Shown piece after piece: positions 55,619 through 64,000 of a stretch of 64,000 bases of DNA. The notes below the pieces were generated by a model. That model did no database searches. It had not been told where the DNA came from and saw nothing but the letters and a program-made list of their open reading frames with translations. The stretch is from NCBI RefSeq assembly GCF_022513585.1, contig NZ_JAKWBF010000003.1:62001-126000 (forward strand), in the 5' to 3' direction. The translations under genes were made by a program, and so were the position numbers. Source of the stretch: Gordonia gummivorans (GTDB taxonomy: Bacteria; Actinomycetota; Actinomycetes; Mycobacteriales; Mycobacteriaceae). Numbering within the stretch: the first letter of the stretch is position 1; every line of letters starts with the position of its first letter.

Positions 55619-56717
55619 CTTCTGGATCGATAACAGTTCCCGAGAGCTCGCTCTGCAGCGACTTCAGCAGGGCGGCACCTTGAGTGACGACGCCGGTCAT
55701 GACCTCGTTGTAACCCTCCGCGCCGTTGTACACGGTGAGATTCGAACTGGACAGTCCCTTCGCCACTTCACCGACCAGTGCGGGTAACTGCTCGATGAGT
55801 TGCTGGTCGAGGGCGATGCGGTTGTTCTTGGCCGCCGCCGCCGACGAGATCTCCACAGCCTTCGCGTCGGCCTCGGCGATGATCTGGGTGCGCTTGGCCT
55901 CCGCTTCGGCCGGCTTCACGACCTCCGAGATCAGCTGCTGCTCACGCAGATCCGCCTGCGCCTGGGCGAGCAGGGACTGCTCGCGGACGATCTCCTGGTT
56001 CACCCGCGCCTCGGCGAGCGGACCCGCCTGCGACGCCTCGGCATTGGCCTTGTCGGTCTCACCCTTGATCGACGCGCGTTTGATCGCCGTCTCGCGCTCG
56101 TAGTCGGCCTGGTTGCGCAGGGATTCCTGCTGCGCCTTCGACGCCTCCTGATCGGCGCGAGCACGCTCGACGGCCGCCTCACGCTGCACCTTGGCGATGT
56201 TCGGCGCCGCGAGCGCGCTGATGTAGCCGGAGTCCATGTCGTCGATGGACTGGATCTGGAACGAGTCCACCACGAGCCCGATCGAACCCATCTCCCGCTT
56301 CGACGCCTCGAGCACCTGACGGGCCAGGGTGTCACGTTCGCGGATGATCTGCTCGACGGTCATCGACCCGACGATCGACCGGAGATGGCCCGAAAAGATC
56401 TGTCCGGTGAGCTGATTCATCTCGTTCTCCTGCTCGGAGATGAAACGCTGGCCGGCGTTGACGATGGACGCCACGTCGCTGCCCACCTTGTGCGCGATCA
56501 CGGCACGCACGTCGAGTTGGATGCCCTGGGTGGTCACGCACACCTCGCGGATCTGCGCCTCGTGCATCGCCATCGACAGATACCGCACCTTGCGGAAGAA
56601 CGGCATCACCCACTTGCCATGGCCCACAACGACATCGAATGGAATGCCGCCGTCCTTGGACTTCTTGCCCGAGATCACCATCGCCTCGTCGGGCTCGGGA
56701 ACGTTATAACCCAGCAT
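55611..56717 (-). CDS. Flotillin-like SPFH/band-7 protein
   Basis: This 368-residue SPFH-domain protein begins MLGYNVPEPDEAMVISG, with the flotillin pattern of PDEAMVISGKKSKDG. The SPFH core is followed by a long helical coiled coil rich in Ala, Glu and Gln (about residues 190-320: REAAVERARADQEASKAQQE and onward). There is no N-terminal membrane helix, so membrane attachment would need acylation, a hydrophobic hairpin or a partner. An NfeD-like OB-fold gene lies just upstream on the same strand, the usual flotillin partner. Confidence 0.92.
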   Translation of the reverse strand: MLGYNVPEPDEAMVISGKKSKDGGIPFDVVVGHGKWVMPFFRKVRYLSMAMHEAQIREVCVTTQGIQLDVRAVIAHKVGSDVASIVNAGQRFISEQENEMNQLTGQIFSGHLRSIVGSMTVEQIIRERDTLARQVLEASKREMGSIGLVVDSFQIQSIDDMDSGYISALAAPNIAKVQREAAVERARADQEASKAQQESLRNQADYERETAIKRASIKGETDKANAEASQAGPLAEARVNQEIVREQSLLAQAQADLREQQLISEVVKPAEAEAKRTQIIAEADAKAVEISSAAAAKNNRIALDQQLIEQLPALVGEVAKGLSSSNLTVYNGAEGYNEVMTGVVTQGAALLKSLQSELSGTVIDPEEK

Positions 56718-56806
56718 GTACTTCTCCCCACGTCCAACAGCCCACTGCGGCCAATCGGGATCACTCTATTCCACGGTGAACGCTGCAGCGTCGCGGTGTC
56801 ATTCGG

Positions 56807-57022
56807 TCAGTGGGGCAGGCTCACCCACGGCTCGACCACGACGATCCGTCCGGCCTCCACGTCCACCACGAGCACCGGGACGTCCTCGGTGATGGATTCC
56901 GATGCGCGAGCGAGGAATCGCTCGGTGCCGGCTGCCATCGTGAGTTCGACCTCGCCGAGCACGTCCGGACCCCCGATGGCCAGCGTGACGACACCGGTTC
57001 GGCCGATCAGCTCGGATGCCAC
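56807..57022 (-). CDS. NfeD-like OB-fold protein
   Basis: This small soluble protein (71 residues from GTG at 57022; 95 if started at 57094) reads ELIGRTGVVTLAIGGPDVLGEV and ends EDVPVLVVDVEAGRIVVVEP. That pattern is the OB-fold domain of short NfeD proteins that pair with flotillins (YuaF/YqfA type), but without membrane helices. It lies 89 bases before the flotillin-like gene. The longer start would overlap the 3' end of the upstream MFS gene by 44 bases. Confidence 0.72.
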   Translation of the reverse strand: MASELIGRTGVVTLAIGGPDVLGEVELTMAAGTERFLARASESITEDVPVLVVDVEAGRIVVVEPWVSLPH

Positions 57023-57050
57023 CTGCCCAGACCCCCATCCATCGGTCGGC

Positions 57051-58337
57051 TCACTCGTGGGATGAGACGACCTTAACCCGAGCACCCGCCGCATCCACGA
57101 CGACGTAGATCGCAGTCACCACCGCGATCACACCCGCGCCCAACACGAGCGTGGGGTAACCGAACGCGCCGACCACGACACCCGCCAGCGCGCCGGCCAC
57201 CGCACCGCCCAGACTCATGGTGGTGTCGGCAACGCCTTGTGCCGGCGGACGAACCGCGACGTCGACGCTGTCGGTCAGCAGCGTCGAGGCGGCGACGGTC
57301 GACGCCGACCATCCCAGGCCCAGAATGACCAGCGCCACAACCAGACCGGTCTGCGAATGCGCGAACACGAACCCGAGGACACAACTGGCGACCAGCAGTC
57401 CTTGCCCCAGCAGGATGATCGGCACCCGCCCCACCCGGTCGGCGAGCATTCCCATCACCGGCGCCAGCACGTACATACCTGCGACGTGGGCGCTGATCGA
57501 GAATCCGACGATGGTCAGGCTTGCTCCGCCGTGGTGCATGTGCACCGGCGTCAGCGCCATCACCGCCACCATCACCGCGTGGGCCGACACCACCGCCCCG
57601 ACCGCGGCCCGGGCCGCGGGCGTACGGCGGATCACCGCGAATCCCTCGCCCAGCGACGGGCGCACCGGCATCGCCGACGACCCTCCGAGCACGTGCAGGG
57701 GGTCGGGCCGCAGACCCGCCCACAGCACGGTCGCCGCTGCTGCGCTGCCGATCGCACCGAGGACGAACGGGCCGGCGAGATCGGCCAGACCCAACCAGCC
57801 CGCCAGCCGCTCACCCGCGGGAACCAACGCAGGACCGGCCACCGCACCGACCATCGTCATCCACACCACCAGCGAGAGGTCACGACCACGGGTCTGCGGC
57901 GACGACAGATCGGTCGCCGCGAACCGCGCCTGCAAGCCCACCGCGGTACCTGCTCCGACGCCGACCATGCCGACCAGCATCAACGCAAACCATCCGAGGT
58001 CCACCGCGGTGGCCACCACCGCCGCACCGAGAGCCGCAATCAGGAGTCCGGTGCTCAGGGCAGGCCGCCGGCCACGACGCGAGGCGAAGGCCGCCAGCGG
58101 CAATCCGGCCGCCGCCGCGCCGAGCGTGAGCACGGTCGTCGGCAGGCCGGCCAGCGATTCCGACCCCGACAACTCCTCGCCCAGGATCGCGCCGAGCGCC
58201 AGCGACGCACCCATCGACAGGCCACCCAGGATCTGTGCGGCACAGAGGAGTACGACGGTTCGTCGGGCGATGGCCCGAATGTCGTCGTAAACGGCCGGCT
58301 GCTTCATGTGTGCATCAACAATGGTCTCATCGGTCAC
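57051..58337 (-). CDS. MFS transporter
   Basis: This is a twelve-helix major facilitator of about 428 residues. The motif-A-like loop between helices 2 and 3 reads AFASRRGRRPAL, and the second-half equivalent is MGMLADRVGRVPIILLG. The middle loop carries RPDPLHVLGGSSAMPVRPS. The substrate is unknown; it diverges from the GlxA-type regulator, which probably controls it. The start is GTG at 58337 (VTDETIVDAH) or ATG at 58307. Confidence 0.9.
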   Translation of the reverse strand: MTDETIVDAHMKQPAVYDDIRAIARRTVVLLCAAQILGGLSMGASLALGAILGEELSGSESLAGLPTTVLTLGAAAAGLPLAAFASRRGRRPALSTGLLIAALGAAVVATAVDLGWFALMLVGMVGVGAGTAVGLQARFAATDLSSPQTRGRDLSLVVWMTMVGAVAGPALVPAGERLAGWLGLADLAGPFVLGAIGSAAAATVLWAGLRPDPLHVLGGSSAMPVRPSLGEGFAVIRRTPAARAAVGAVVSAHAVMVAVMALTPVHMHHGGASLTIVGFSISAHVAGMYVLAPVMGMLADRVGRVPIILLGQGLLVASCVLGFVFAHSQTGLVVALVILGLGWSASTVAASTLLTDSVDVAVRPPAQGVADTTMSLGGAVAGALAGVVVGAFGYPTLVLGAGVIAVVTAIYVVVDAAGARVKVVSSHE

Positions 58338-58402
58338 CCACCCAGAATCGGATGTTGCACACGACGGGGCCAGTGGCATTCATGCCCATATACCCTTGAT
58401 TC

Positions 58403-59401
58403 ATGCCAGCGCCTGTACCGCACCGCGTCGTCGTCCTGATCACCGAGGGACTCGTCCTCATGGACATGGCCGCGCCCGTGCAGTTGTTCGGCCACGTCGG
58501 CCCGCCCCGCTACGAATTGAGCACCTGCACCGAGCATCCCGGCCTCGTGCCCACCTGCGCCGGCGTCTCCGTGCACACCGAACACGGACTCGAGGCCCTC
58601 GAGAACGCCGACACCATCGTCATCCCCGGCTACCACGACGCCGCGCGTCGAACACCGTCGCGCGCGGTGACCGACGCCTTGCGCTCGGCACATCGACGTG
58701 GGGTGCGGATCGCGTCGATCTGCGTCGGCGCCTTCACTCTCGCCGAAGCGGGACTGCTCGACGGCCGGCCCGCCACCACCCACTGGCTCGACGCCGCGGC
58801 ACTGGCCGCCCGATACCCGACGATCAGCGTCGACCCCGCGGTTCTCTACGTCGACGACGGTGACATCCTCACCAGCGCGGGCCTCGCCGCCGGCATCGAC
58901 CTGTGCCTGCACCTCGTGGAACTCGACCACGGCGCCGACGTCGCGCGCGACTTCGCCCGACGCACCGTCGTGGCCTTCCATCGCCCCGGCGGTCAGGCGC
59001 AGTTCATGCCGCCCGCGGACAGCATGCACGACGCCGCGGTCGCCGAAATCGAGCATCAGGCAACGTTTTCCACCGCAGATCCGCTCACCGAGACCACCCG
59101 CTGGGCGGTCGGCAACCTCGGACGTTCGCTCGGTAACGCCGAACTCGCGACCCACGCCGGAATGTCGTTGCGCACGTTCAACCGTCGCTTCACCGACACC
59201 TACGGCATGAGCCCCGGCCAGTGGCTCACCGGACAGCGAATCCGGGTTGCCGCACAGCTTCTCGAACGCACCGACCTGTCCGTCGACCAGGTCGCGAGCG
59301 CGGTCGGGCTGGGCACCGAGAGCCTGCGCGTCCAGTTCCGCAATCGAATGTCGTTGTCGCCCAGCGCTTATCGGAGCAACTTCCGGGTCACCACGCCGTG
59401 A
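58403..59401 (+). CDS. GlxA-family AraC regulator with DJ-1/PfpI domain
   Basis: This 332-residue regulator has an N-terminal class I glutamine amidotransferase-like domain ([18 protein letters not shown]; elbow [15 protein letters not shown] with Cys) that senses small molecules. The C-terminal AraC domain has two HTHs ([17 protein letters not shown] and [20 protein letters not shown]). It diverges from the MFS gene by about 65 bases and is likely its activator. Confidence 0.92.
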   Translation: MPAPVPHRVVVLITEGLVLMDMAAPVQLFGHVGPPRYELSTCTEHPGLVPTCAGVSVHTEHGLEALENADTIVIPGYHDAARRTPSRAVTDALRSAHRRGVRIASICVGAFTLAEAGLLDGRPATTHWLDAAALAARYPTISVDPAVLYVDDGDILTSAGLAAGIDLCLHLVELDHGADVARDFARRTVVAFHRPGGQAQFMPPADSMHDAAVAEIEHQATFSTADPLTETTRWAVGNLGRSLGNAELATHAGMSLRTFNRRFTDTYGMSPGQWLTGQRIRVAAQLLERTDLSVDQVASAVGLGTESLRVQFRNRMSLSPSAYRSNFRVTTP

Positions 59402-59437
59402 GGGGTCCCAGGCGCGTTCCTCGGGAGCACCGCGCTC

Positions 59438-59908
59438 TCAGGCAACCTCGACGATCAGTTCCACCTCGACCGAGGCGCCGAGCGGCAGTTCCGTCACCCC
59501 GACCGCCGAGCGCGCGTGCACACCGGCCTCGCCGAAGATCTCGCCGAGCACGTCCGACGCGCCGTTGATCACCTGCGGCTGATCGCAGAACCCGGGCGAG
59601 GAGGCCACGAAGCCGACGACCTTGACGACGCGCACCACCGAGTCGATGCCGACCAGGGCGTTGACCGCGGCCAGCGCGTTGATCGCACAGATCCGGGCGG
59701 CGGCGCGCGCCTGCTCGGGCTTCACGACACCTTCAGCGCCGTGCGACACCTTGCCGCGCACACTCAGCTCACCGTCGACCATCGGCAGCTGTCCCGAGGT
59801 ATAGACGAGATTGCCGGTGCGAACGGCCGGCGTGTAGCTCGCCAGCGGGGCCACAGCCGCAGGCAGGGTGAGGCCGAGTTCGGCGAGTCGTTCGGTCCAG
59901 GTCGCCAC
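59438..59908 (-). CDS. ridA: RidA-family enamine/imine deaminase
   Basis: RidA hydrolyses reactive enamine/imine intermediates from PLP enzymes. The 156-residue protein is of the longer YjgH/Rv3678c-like subgroup: [15 protein letters not shown] near residue 34, the motif region [14 protein letters not shown], and [20 protein letters not shown] at the C-terminus. The Arg that marks canonical deaminases, expected in the middle strand, is not clear to me. The start is three bases after the small DUF4177 gene stop. Confidence 0.9.
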   Translation of the reverse strand: MATWTERLAELGLTLPAAVAPLASYTPAVRTGNLVYTSGQLPMVDGELSVRGKVSHGAEGVVKPEQARAAARICAINALAAVNALVGIDSVVRVVKVVGFVASSPGFCDQPQVINGASDVLGEIFGEAGVHARSAVGVTELPLGASVEVELIVEVA

Positions 59909-59911
59909 GGA

Positions 59912-60076
59912 TCAGCCCTTCGGGCGCTTCAGATATGCGACGTGCTGCTCGCCGGTCGGGCCGGGCAGCACCGACACCAATTCCCAACCGTCGGAGCCCC
60001 ACTGGTCGAGGATTTGCTTGGTGGCGTGGGTCAGCAGCGGCACGGTCACGTACTCCCAGGCGGTCACTTCACTCAT
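59912..60076 (-). CDS. Small DUF4177 protein (Rv3678A-like)
   Basis: This 54-residue protein starts MSEVTAWEYVTVPLL, continues with ATKQILDQWGSDGWELVSVL, and ends AYLKRPKG. WEY at the start and GWELVSV in the middle are the DUF4177 hallmark. It is immediately upstream of ridA (three-base gap) and divergent from the Get3-like genes, as in mycobacteria. No function is known. Confidence 0.88.
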   Translation of the reverse strand: MSEVTAWEYVTVPLLTHATKQILDQWGSDGWELVSVLPGPTGEQHVAYLKRPKG

Positions 60077-60119
60077 GGACCCACCCTAACCGGTCCACAC
60101 GTGTGGTTAAGGTGTTGCC

Positions 60120-61229
60120 GTGGCCATTGGAAAAGGTGCAGCATCCGGGGCGGGCCAGGCGTCCGACTCCGTCGTGTCCCCTCCCCCGAAGAACGACGCT
60201 GAGCTCGACAGCCTCGCCGCCGACAGTTCCTTCGCCGGCAACGAGTGGCCGTCGGCCGCCAACCGCGCCCGGCTGCACTTCGTGTCGGGCAAGGGTGGCA
60301 CCGGCAAGACGACCGTCGCGGCCGCACTTGCGCTGGCTCTCGCCGCCGACGGCAAGCGGGTTCTGCTGGTCGAATGCGAGGGGCGCCAGGGGATCGCGCA
60401 GCTCTTCGACCTCCCGCCGCTGCCTCCCACCGACACCCGGATCGCGACTGCCGAGGGTGGCGGCGAGGTGTCGGCACTGGCCATCGACATCGAGCACGCG
60501 CTGTTGGAATACCTCGACATGTTCTACAACCTCGGATTCGCCGGCCGCGCGATGAAGCGGATCGGCGCCATCGACTTCGTCACCACCGTTGCTCCGGGCC
60601 TACGAGACGTCCTGCTCACCGGCAAGATCAAGGAACGGATCATCCACACCGACAAGAAGGGCAATCGGGTGTACGACGCCGTGGTCGTCGACGCGCCGCC
60701 CACGGGTCGGATCGGGAACTTCCTCGACGTGACCAAGGCGATGGCCGATCTCGCCAAGACCGGACCGATCCGCAATCAGAGCGACGGTGTGGTGCGGCTC
60801 CTGCATTCGGAAGAGACCATCGTTCACCTCGTCACCCTGCTGGAGGCGATGCCGATCCAGGAGACCGTCGAGGCGGTCGAGGAGTTGCGCGGCAAGAACC
60901 TCAACATCGGCAGCCTGATCATCAACCGGGTGAGCCCGGCGCATCTGCCGATCTCCGAGGTCGACCAGATCGCCGAGGGCGAGGTGGACTCCGAACGCAT
61001 CCGTCAGGGTCTCGCCGACGCCGGACTCCCGGTGTCCGACGCCGACTTCTCGGGTCTGCTCACCGAGACCATCGAGCACGCCATCCGGCTGCAGGCCCAG
61101 CAGGTGGCCAAGGCGCAGCTCGACGAGGTGGAGTTGCCGACCCTCGAATTGCCGAGTCTCGGGGACCGCGGCATCGACCTCGGTTCGATCTACGAGTTGG
61201 CCAACCTTCTGCAGAAAGCGGGTGCGTGA
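60120..61229 (+). CDS. ArsA/Get3-like ATPase, first subunit (Rv3679-like)
   Basis: This 369-residue SIMIBI ATPase has a deviant Walker A KGGTGKTT (within residues 57-65), switch region [13 protein letters not shown], and an N-terminal disordered 50-residue extension. Mycobacterial Rv3679 and Rv3680 form a heteromeric Get3-like anion-transport-type ATPase complex linked to redox or glycerol stress in the literature, as I recall. The start is GTG at 60120. Its stop overlaps the start of the second subunit by one base. Confidence 0.93.
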   Translation: MAIGKGAASGAGQASDSVVSPPPKNDAELDSLAADSSFAGNEWPSAANRARLHFVSGKGGTGKTTVAAALALALAADGKRVLLVECEGRQGIAQLFDLPPLPPTDTRIATAEGGGEVSALAIDIEHALLEYLDMFYNLGFAGRAMKRIGAIDFVTTVAPGLRDVLLTGKIKERIIHTDKKGNRVYDAVVVDAPPTGRIGNFLDVTKAMADLAKTGPIRNQSDGVVRLLHSEETIVHLVTLLEAMPIQETVEAVEELRGKNLNIGSLIINRVSPAHLPISEVDQIAEGEVDSERIRQGLADAGLPVSDADFSGLLTETIEHAIRLQAQQVAKAQLDEVELPTLELPSLGDRGIDLGSIYELANLLQKAGA

Positions 61230-62326
61230 TGCCACTCGACCTCAAGATGGGCGCGATCCTCACCGACCCGGAGACCCGGGTCGTGATCTGCTGCGGCGCC
61301 GGTGGTGTCGGCAAGACCACCACCGCCGCGGCCATGGCGATGTACGCGGCCGAGCAGGGCCGGACGGTCGCGGTGCTGACCATCGACCCGGCACGCAGGC
61401 TCGCCCAGTCGCTCGGGATGTCGGAGCTGACCAACGATCCGCAGCCCGTCGACATAGACGGCGCCAAGGGCACCCTCGACGCGATGATGCTCGACATGCG
61501 CCGCACCTTCGACGAGATGGTCCTCGAGTACTCCACGCCCGACCGCGCCGCGGCGATCATGGAGAACTCCTTCTATCAGACGATGGCGTCGTCGTTCTCC
61601 GGGACGCAGGAGTACATGGCGATGGAGAAGCTCGGCAAGTTGATCGAGCAGGATCACTGGGACCTCATCGTCGTCGACACCCCGCCGTCGCGAAACGCGC
61701 TGGACTTCCTCGACGCCCCGCAGCGGATGAGTTCGTTCCTCTCCGGGCGTCTGATGAAGGTGCTGGTCGGCGGCGGACGCGGAGTCGGACGCATGGTCAC
61801 CGGCGCGATGAGCCTGGCGATGCGCGGCGTGTCCACGATCATCGGCGGCGACATGCTGCGCGACGTGGCCACGTTTGTTCAGTCACTCGACTCGATGTTC
61901 GGCGGCTTCCAGGACCGGGCCGCCAAGACCTATGCACTGCTCAAGCAGCCCGGCACCCAGTTCGCGGTGGTCGCGGCCGCCGAGGCCGACGCCCTGCGCG
62001 AGGCCGCCTTCTTCGTCGACCGGTTGTCTGAGGAGAAGATGCCGTTGGCCGGCCTGATCCTCAACCGCACGCATCCGAACCTGACGTCCATCTCGGAGGA
62101 GTCGGCCCACGTCGCGCTGGATTCCGTCACCGACGAACTGACTCGCGGAGTGCTGCAGATCCACGCCGATCGCGCCGCGACCGGCAAGCGCGAACTGCAT
62201 CTGCTCCAACGCTTCACGGCGTCGCACCCGCGGGTGCCACTCGTCGGGGTGCCATCGCTGCCGTTCGAGGTCGCCGACGCCGTGGCCCTGCGCGCAGTCG
62301 CCGAGCAGATCACCGGACGCGGCTGA
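61229..62326 (+). CDS. ArsA/Get3-like ATPase, second subunit (Rv3680-like)
   Basis: This 365-residue ATPase has Walker [10 protein letters not shown] (residues 23-31), the switch motif [17 protein letters not shown], and a Gly-rich middle ([15 protein letters not shown]). It differs from subunit one in having the intact GGVGKTT signature and probably forms a hetero-oligomer with it. The ATG shares its first base with the previous stop, showing strict coupling. The gene ends 14 bases from the convergent whiB4. Confidence 0.93.
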   Translation: MPLDLKMGAILTDPETRVVICCGAGGVGKTTTAAAMAMYAAEQGRTVAVLTIDPARRLAQSLGMSELTNDPQPVDIDGAKGTLDAMMLDMRRTFDEMVLEYSTPDRAAAIMENSFYQTMASSFSGTQEYMAMEKLGKLIEQDHWDLIVVDTPPSRNALDFLDAPQRMSSFLSGRLMKVLVGGGRGVGRMVTGAMSLAMRGVSTIIGGDMLRDVATFVQSLDSMFGGFQDRAAKTYALLKQPGTQFAVVAAAEADALREAAFFVDRLSEEKMPLAGLILNRTHPNLTSISEESAHVALDSVTDELTRGVLQIHADRAATGKRELHLLQRFTASHPRVPLVGVPSLPFEVADAVALRAVAEQITGRG

Positions 62327-62339
62327 ACCCGACAGCAGT

Positions 62340-62651
62340 TCAGACCGCGTCGGCGGTCTGGCGTCGTTTCTGTGCGGCGAAGAACGCCGACCACGAGGTC
62401 ACCTCGGGATGCTGGCGCAGCAGCGCACGGCGCTGACGTTCGGTCATGCCACCCCAGACGCCGAATTCGACGCGATTGTCGAGGGCGTCGGCGCCGCATT
62501 CGAGCTGGACCGGACAGTGACGGCAGATCGTTGCGGCCTTGCGTTGCGCGGCTCCCCGAACGAAAAGTTCATCGGGGTCTCCCCCTCTGCAGCGGGCTTG
62601 CGCCACCCAGGTCAAGCGTTCTTCTCCGGTGGAAACTGCCGCTGTCGCCAT
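62340..62651 (-). CDS. whiB4: WhiB-family iron-sulfur regulator (WhiB4-like)
   Basis: This 103-residue Wbl protein binds a [4Fe-4S] cluster through C21, C43, C46 and C52 (C...CRHC-x5-C). It carries the sigma-binding turn GVWGG (64-68) and a basic C-terminal region for DNA binding (TERQRRALLRQ). WhiB4 in M. tuberculosis is a redox-responsive regulator, and the gene order with the Get3-like pair and PonA2 is the same. The ATG at 62651 is chosen; the upstream one would add 11 residues without support. Confidence 0.94.
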   Translation of the reverse strand: MATAAVSTGEERLTWVAQARCRGGDPDELFVRGAAQRKAATICRHCPVQLECGADALDNRVEFGVWGGMTERQRRALLRQHPEVTSWSAFFAAQKRRQTADAV

Positions 62652-62927
62652 CCGCCGACCCCTGTCTGTCGTTGTCCAGAACACTCAGAGAATGCAGACC
62701 GTCAATCGCGCTGCTCAGACCACTATTCGATGCGATTGTTAGGTGAGTCACATTCTGCACTCAATCTAGGGATCTGTGCATGGGTGCGCAACCCCTGGGC
62801 GAAAGAAAATGGCACATACGTGCAAGCCACGATTGTTTTCGCAGGTCGCGCCGTGAGCTCACCTCTCTAAGGCGATCGATGGGCGTGCTGCGGCAATGTC
62901 TCAGAAATCACACGTACTCTGTCGTGT

Positions 62928-64000
62928 GTGATCTCGAAGAAGCTGTGGTCGCTCGTATGGGCGTGCCTTCTCTCCGGCGTGCTCGTCGCCGGTCTTCTGT
63001 ACCCCGTGGCGAGCAGTGTCGGCGTCATGTCCAACCGCGCCGCGGCCGCCGTGGAGAACGTCTCGTCGGAGTTGCTCAACGGGACGCTGCCCGAGGTGAC
63101 CACCATGACCGACGTCACCGGCAAACCGATCGCGGTGCTCTACGACCAGTACCGCTACCAGGTCGGCTACAACGACATCTCGCCCGACATGATCCGCGCG
63201 ATCATCTCCATCGAGGACCGACGCTTCCTCGAACACGACGGCGTCGACTGGAAGGGCACCATCCGCGCCGCGCTGAAGAACTCGTCGTCGGGTGAGGTGC
63301 AGCAGGGCGCGTCGACCCTCGACCAGCAGTACATCAAGAACTTCCAGCTACTCGTGCTCGCGCGCACCGAGGCCGAACGTCAGACGGCCATCGAGACCAC
63401 ACCGGCGCGCAAGCTGCGCGAGGTGCGCATGGCTCTCACGATGGAGCAGTCGCTGATCGATCAGGCCAAGCGCGACAAAGGACTCGACGACGCTGCGGCC
63501 AAGCAGGAGGCCAAGAAGCAGATCGTCACGCGTTACCTCAACGTCGTCCCGTTCGGCAACAACGCCTACGGCATCGAGGCCGCCGCGCAGACGTACTTCG
63601 GCATCCCCGCCAAGGACCTCAACCTGCAGCAGGCCGCGTTGCTCGCCGGCATGGTGCAGTCGAGTTCGGCACTGAACCCCTACACCAATCCCGACGCCGC
63701 AATGGAACGTCGAAACACCGTGCTGGACACCATGATCCAGAACTTCCCGGAACGCTCCGCGGAACTCGCCGCGGCCAAGGCGTCCCCGCTGGGAGTCCTG
63801 CGACGCCCCCGGACTCCGTCGCAAGGGTGCATCGCGGCGGGCAACAACGGCTTCTTCTGCGATTACGCCATGCAGTTCCTCGCCGAGAACGGGCTGTCCC
63901 GGGATTCGGTGATGCGCGGGGGTTACATCATCCGGACCACCCTCGATCCGGAGATCCAGCGATCCACCACCCGCGCGGTGAAGACGCAGGCCAGCCCCGA
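62928..64000 (+). CDS. Class A penicillin-binding protein, N-terminal part (PonA2-like), cut by window edge
   Basis: This is a bifunctional peptidoglycan glycosyltransferase/transpeptidase. From GTG at 62928 it reads a cytoplasmic VISKKLWSLVWACLL, a membrane helix (about residues 7-28), and then the glycosyltransferase family 51 motifs: IEDRRFLEHDGVDWKG (catalytic Glu), QGASTLDQQYIKN, KLREVRMALTMEQ and NNAYGIEAAAQTYFG. It runs open to the window end (about 357 codons), so the transpeptidase and any PASTA domain are outside. It diverges from whiB4, as Rv3682 does. Confidence 0.95.
   Translation, partial: MISKKLWSLVWACLLSGVLVAGLLYPVASSVGVMSNRAAAAVENVSSELLNGTLPEVTTMTDVTGKPIAVLYDQYRYQVGYNDISPDMIRAIISIEDRRFLEHDGVDWKGTIRAALKNSSSGEVQQGASTLDQQYIKNFQLLVLARTEAERQTAIETTPARKLREVRMALTMEQSLIDQAKRDKGLDDAAAKQEAKKQIVTRYLNVVPFGNNAYGIEAAAQTYFGIPAKDLNLQQAALLAGMVQSSSALNPYTNPDAAMERRNTVLDTMIQNFPERSAELAAAKASPLGVLRRPRTPSQGCIAAGNNGFFCDYAMQFLAENGLSRDSVMRGGYIIRTTLDPEIQRSTTRAVKTQASP

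Overview
The window is a high-GC chromosome segment, with many GTG starts and tightly packed genes, from a mycolic-acid-type actinomycete (Corynebacteriales). I base this on gene content and order. From about 18.3 kb to the end, the backbone follows the order I remember for Mycobacterium tuberculosis Rv3644c to Rv3682: DNA polymerase III delta', membrane adenylate cyclase, topA, an Rv3647c-like protein, cspA, a DUF1998 helicase, the Tad/Flp locus with ssd, the 6C small RNA, an HAD phosphatase, an Ms1-type RNA, acs, a holin-like protein, an EphE-like hydrolase, marP, Nudix, TlpA, nth, crp, an MBL hydrolase, RidA, a DUF4177 protein, paired Get3-like ATPases, whiB4 and a class A PBP. A Gordonia-like organism fits best, but the genus is inferred.

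Layout. 0-6.1 kb: cell-envelope sugar genes (rmlA partial, rmlB, galE) and a large polytopic membrane protein. 6.2-18.3 kb: accessory metabolism and regulators (GntR/MFS, malic enzyme, a pterin dehydratase-VOC fusion, AraC/VOC, a secreted lipase, tRNA-Thr(CGU), a Bcr-type MFS, a CDF transporter, a zinc alcohol dehydrogenase, LysR). 18.3-28.7 kb: replication, signalling, topology and repair. 28.7-30.6 kb: a small, lower-GC island with a PIN toxin and excisionase-type antitoxin, bounded by a 51-bp duplication of the upstream gene's 3' end. 30.6-37.6 kb: Tad/Flp pilus operon, 6C RNA, HAD phosphatase and a probable Ms1-type RNA. 37.6-49.9 kb: acetate activation, stress protease, redox and DNA-repair operon, and Crp. 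50.0-59.4 kb: an insertion relative to the mycobacterial order, holding a five-gene CoA operon (acyl-CoA dehydrogenase, class III CoA-transferase, MaoC-type hydratase, CitE-type lyase, hydrolase) that resembles itaconate/citramalyl-CoA catabolism, its probable GntR regulator, a flotillin/NfeD pair, and an MFS/GlxA pair. 59.4-64 kb: RidA, DUF4177, Get3-like ATPases, whiB4 and the start of a PonA2-like PBP.

Regulatory logic visible in the sequence: crp lies here together with two good Crp/GlxR-type sites, one before the Ms1-like RNA and one before acs. The CoA operon and its GntR gene share an operator-like motif. An HxlR regulator diverges from a hydrolase across a GTACTT/AAGTAC inverted repeat.

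The most unusual signals are structural DNA. Four dispersed copies of a roughly 110-bp nested-palindrome element sit in intergenic gaps, mostly between convergent genes. Further long palindromes occur once each. Short GC-rich repeats are inserted in frame in three protein-coding genes. Two genes have duplicated 3' ends.
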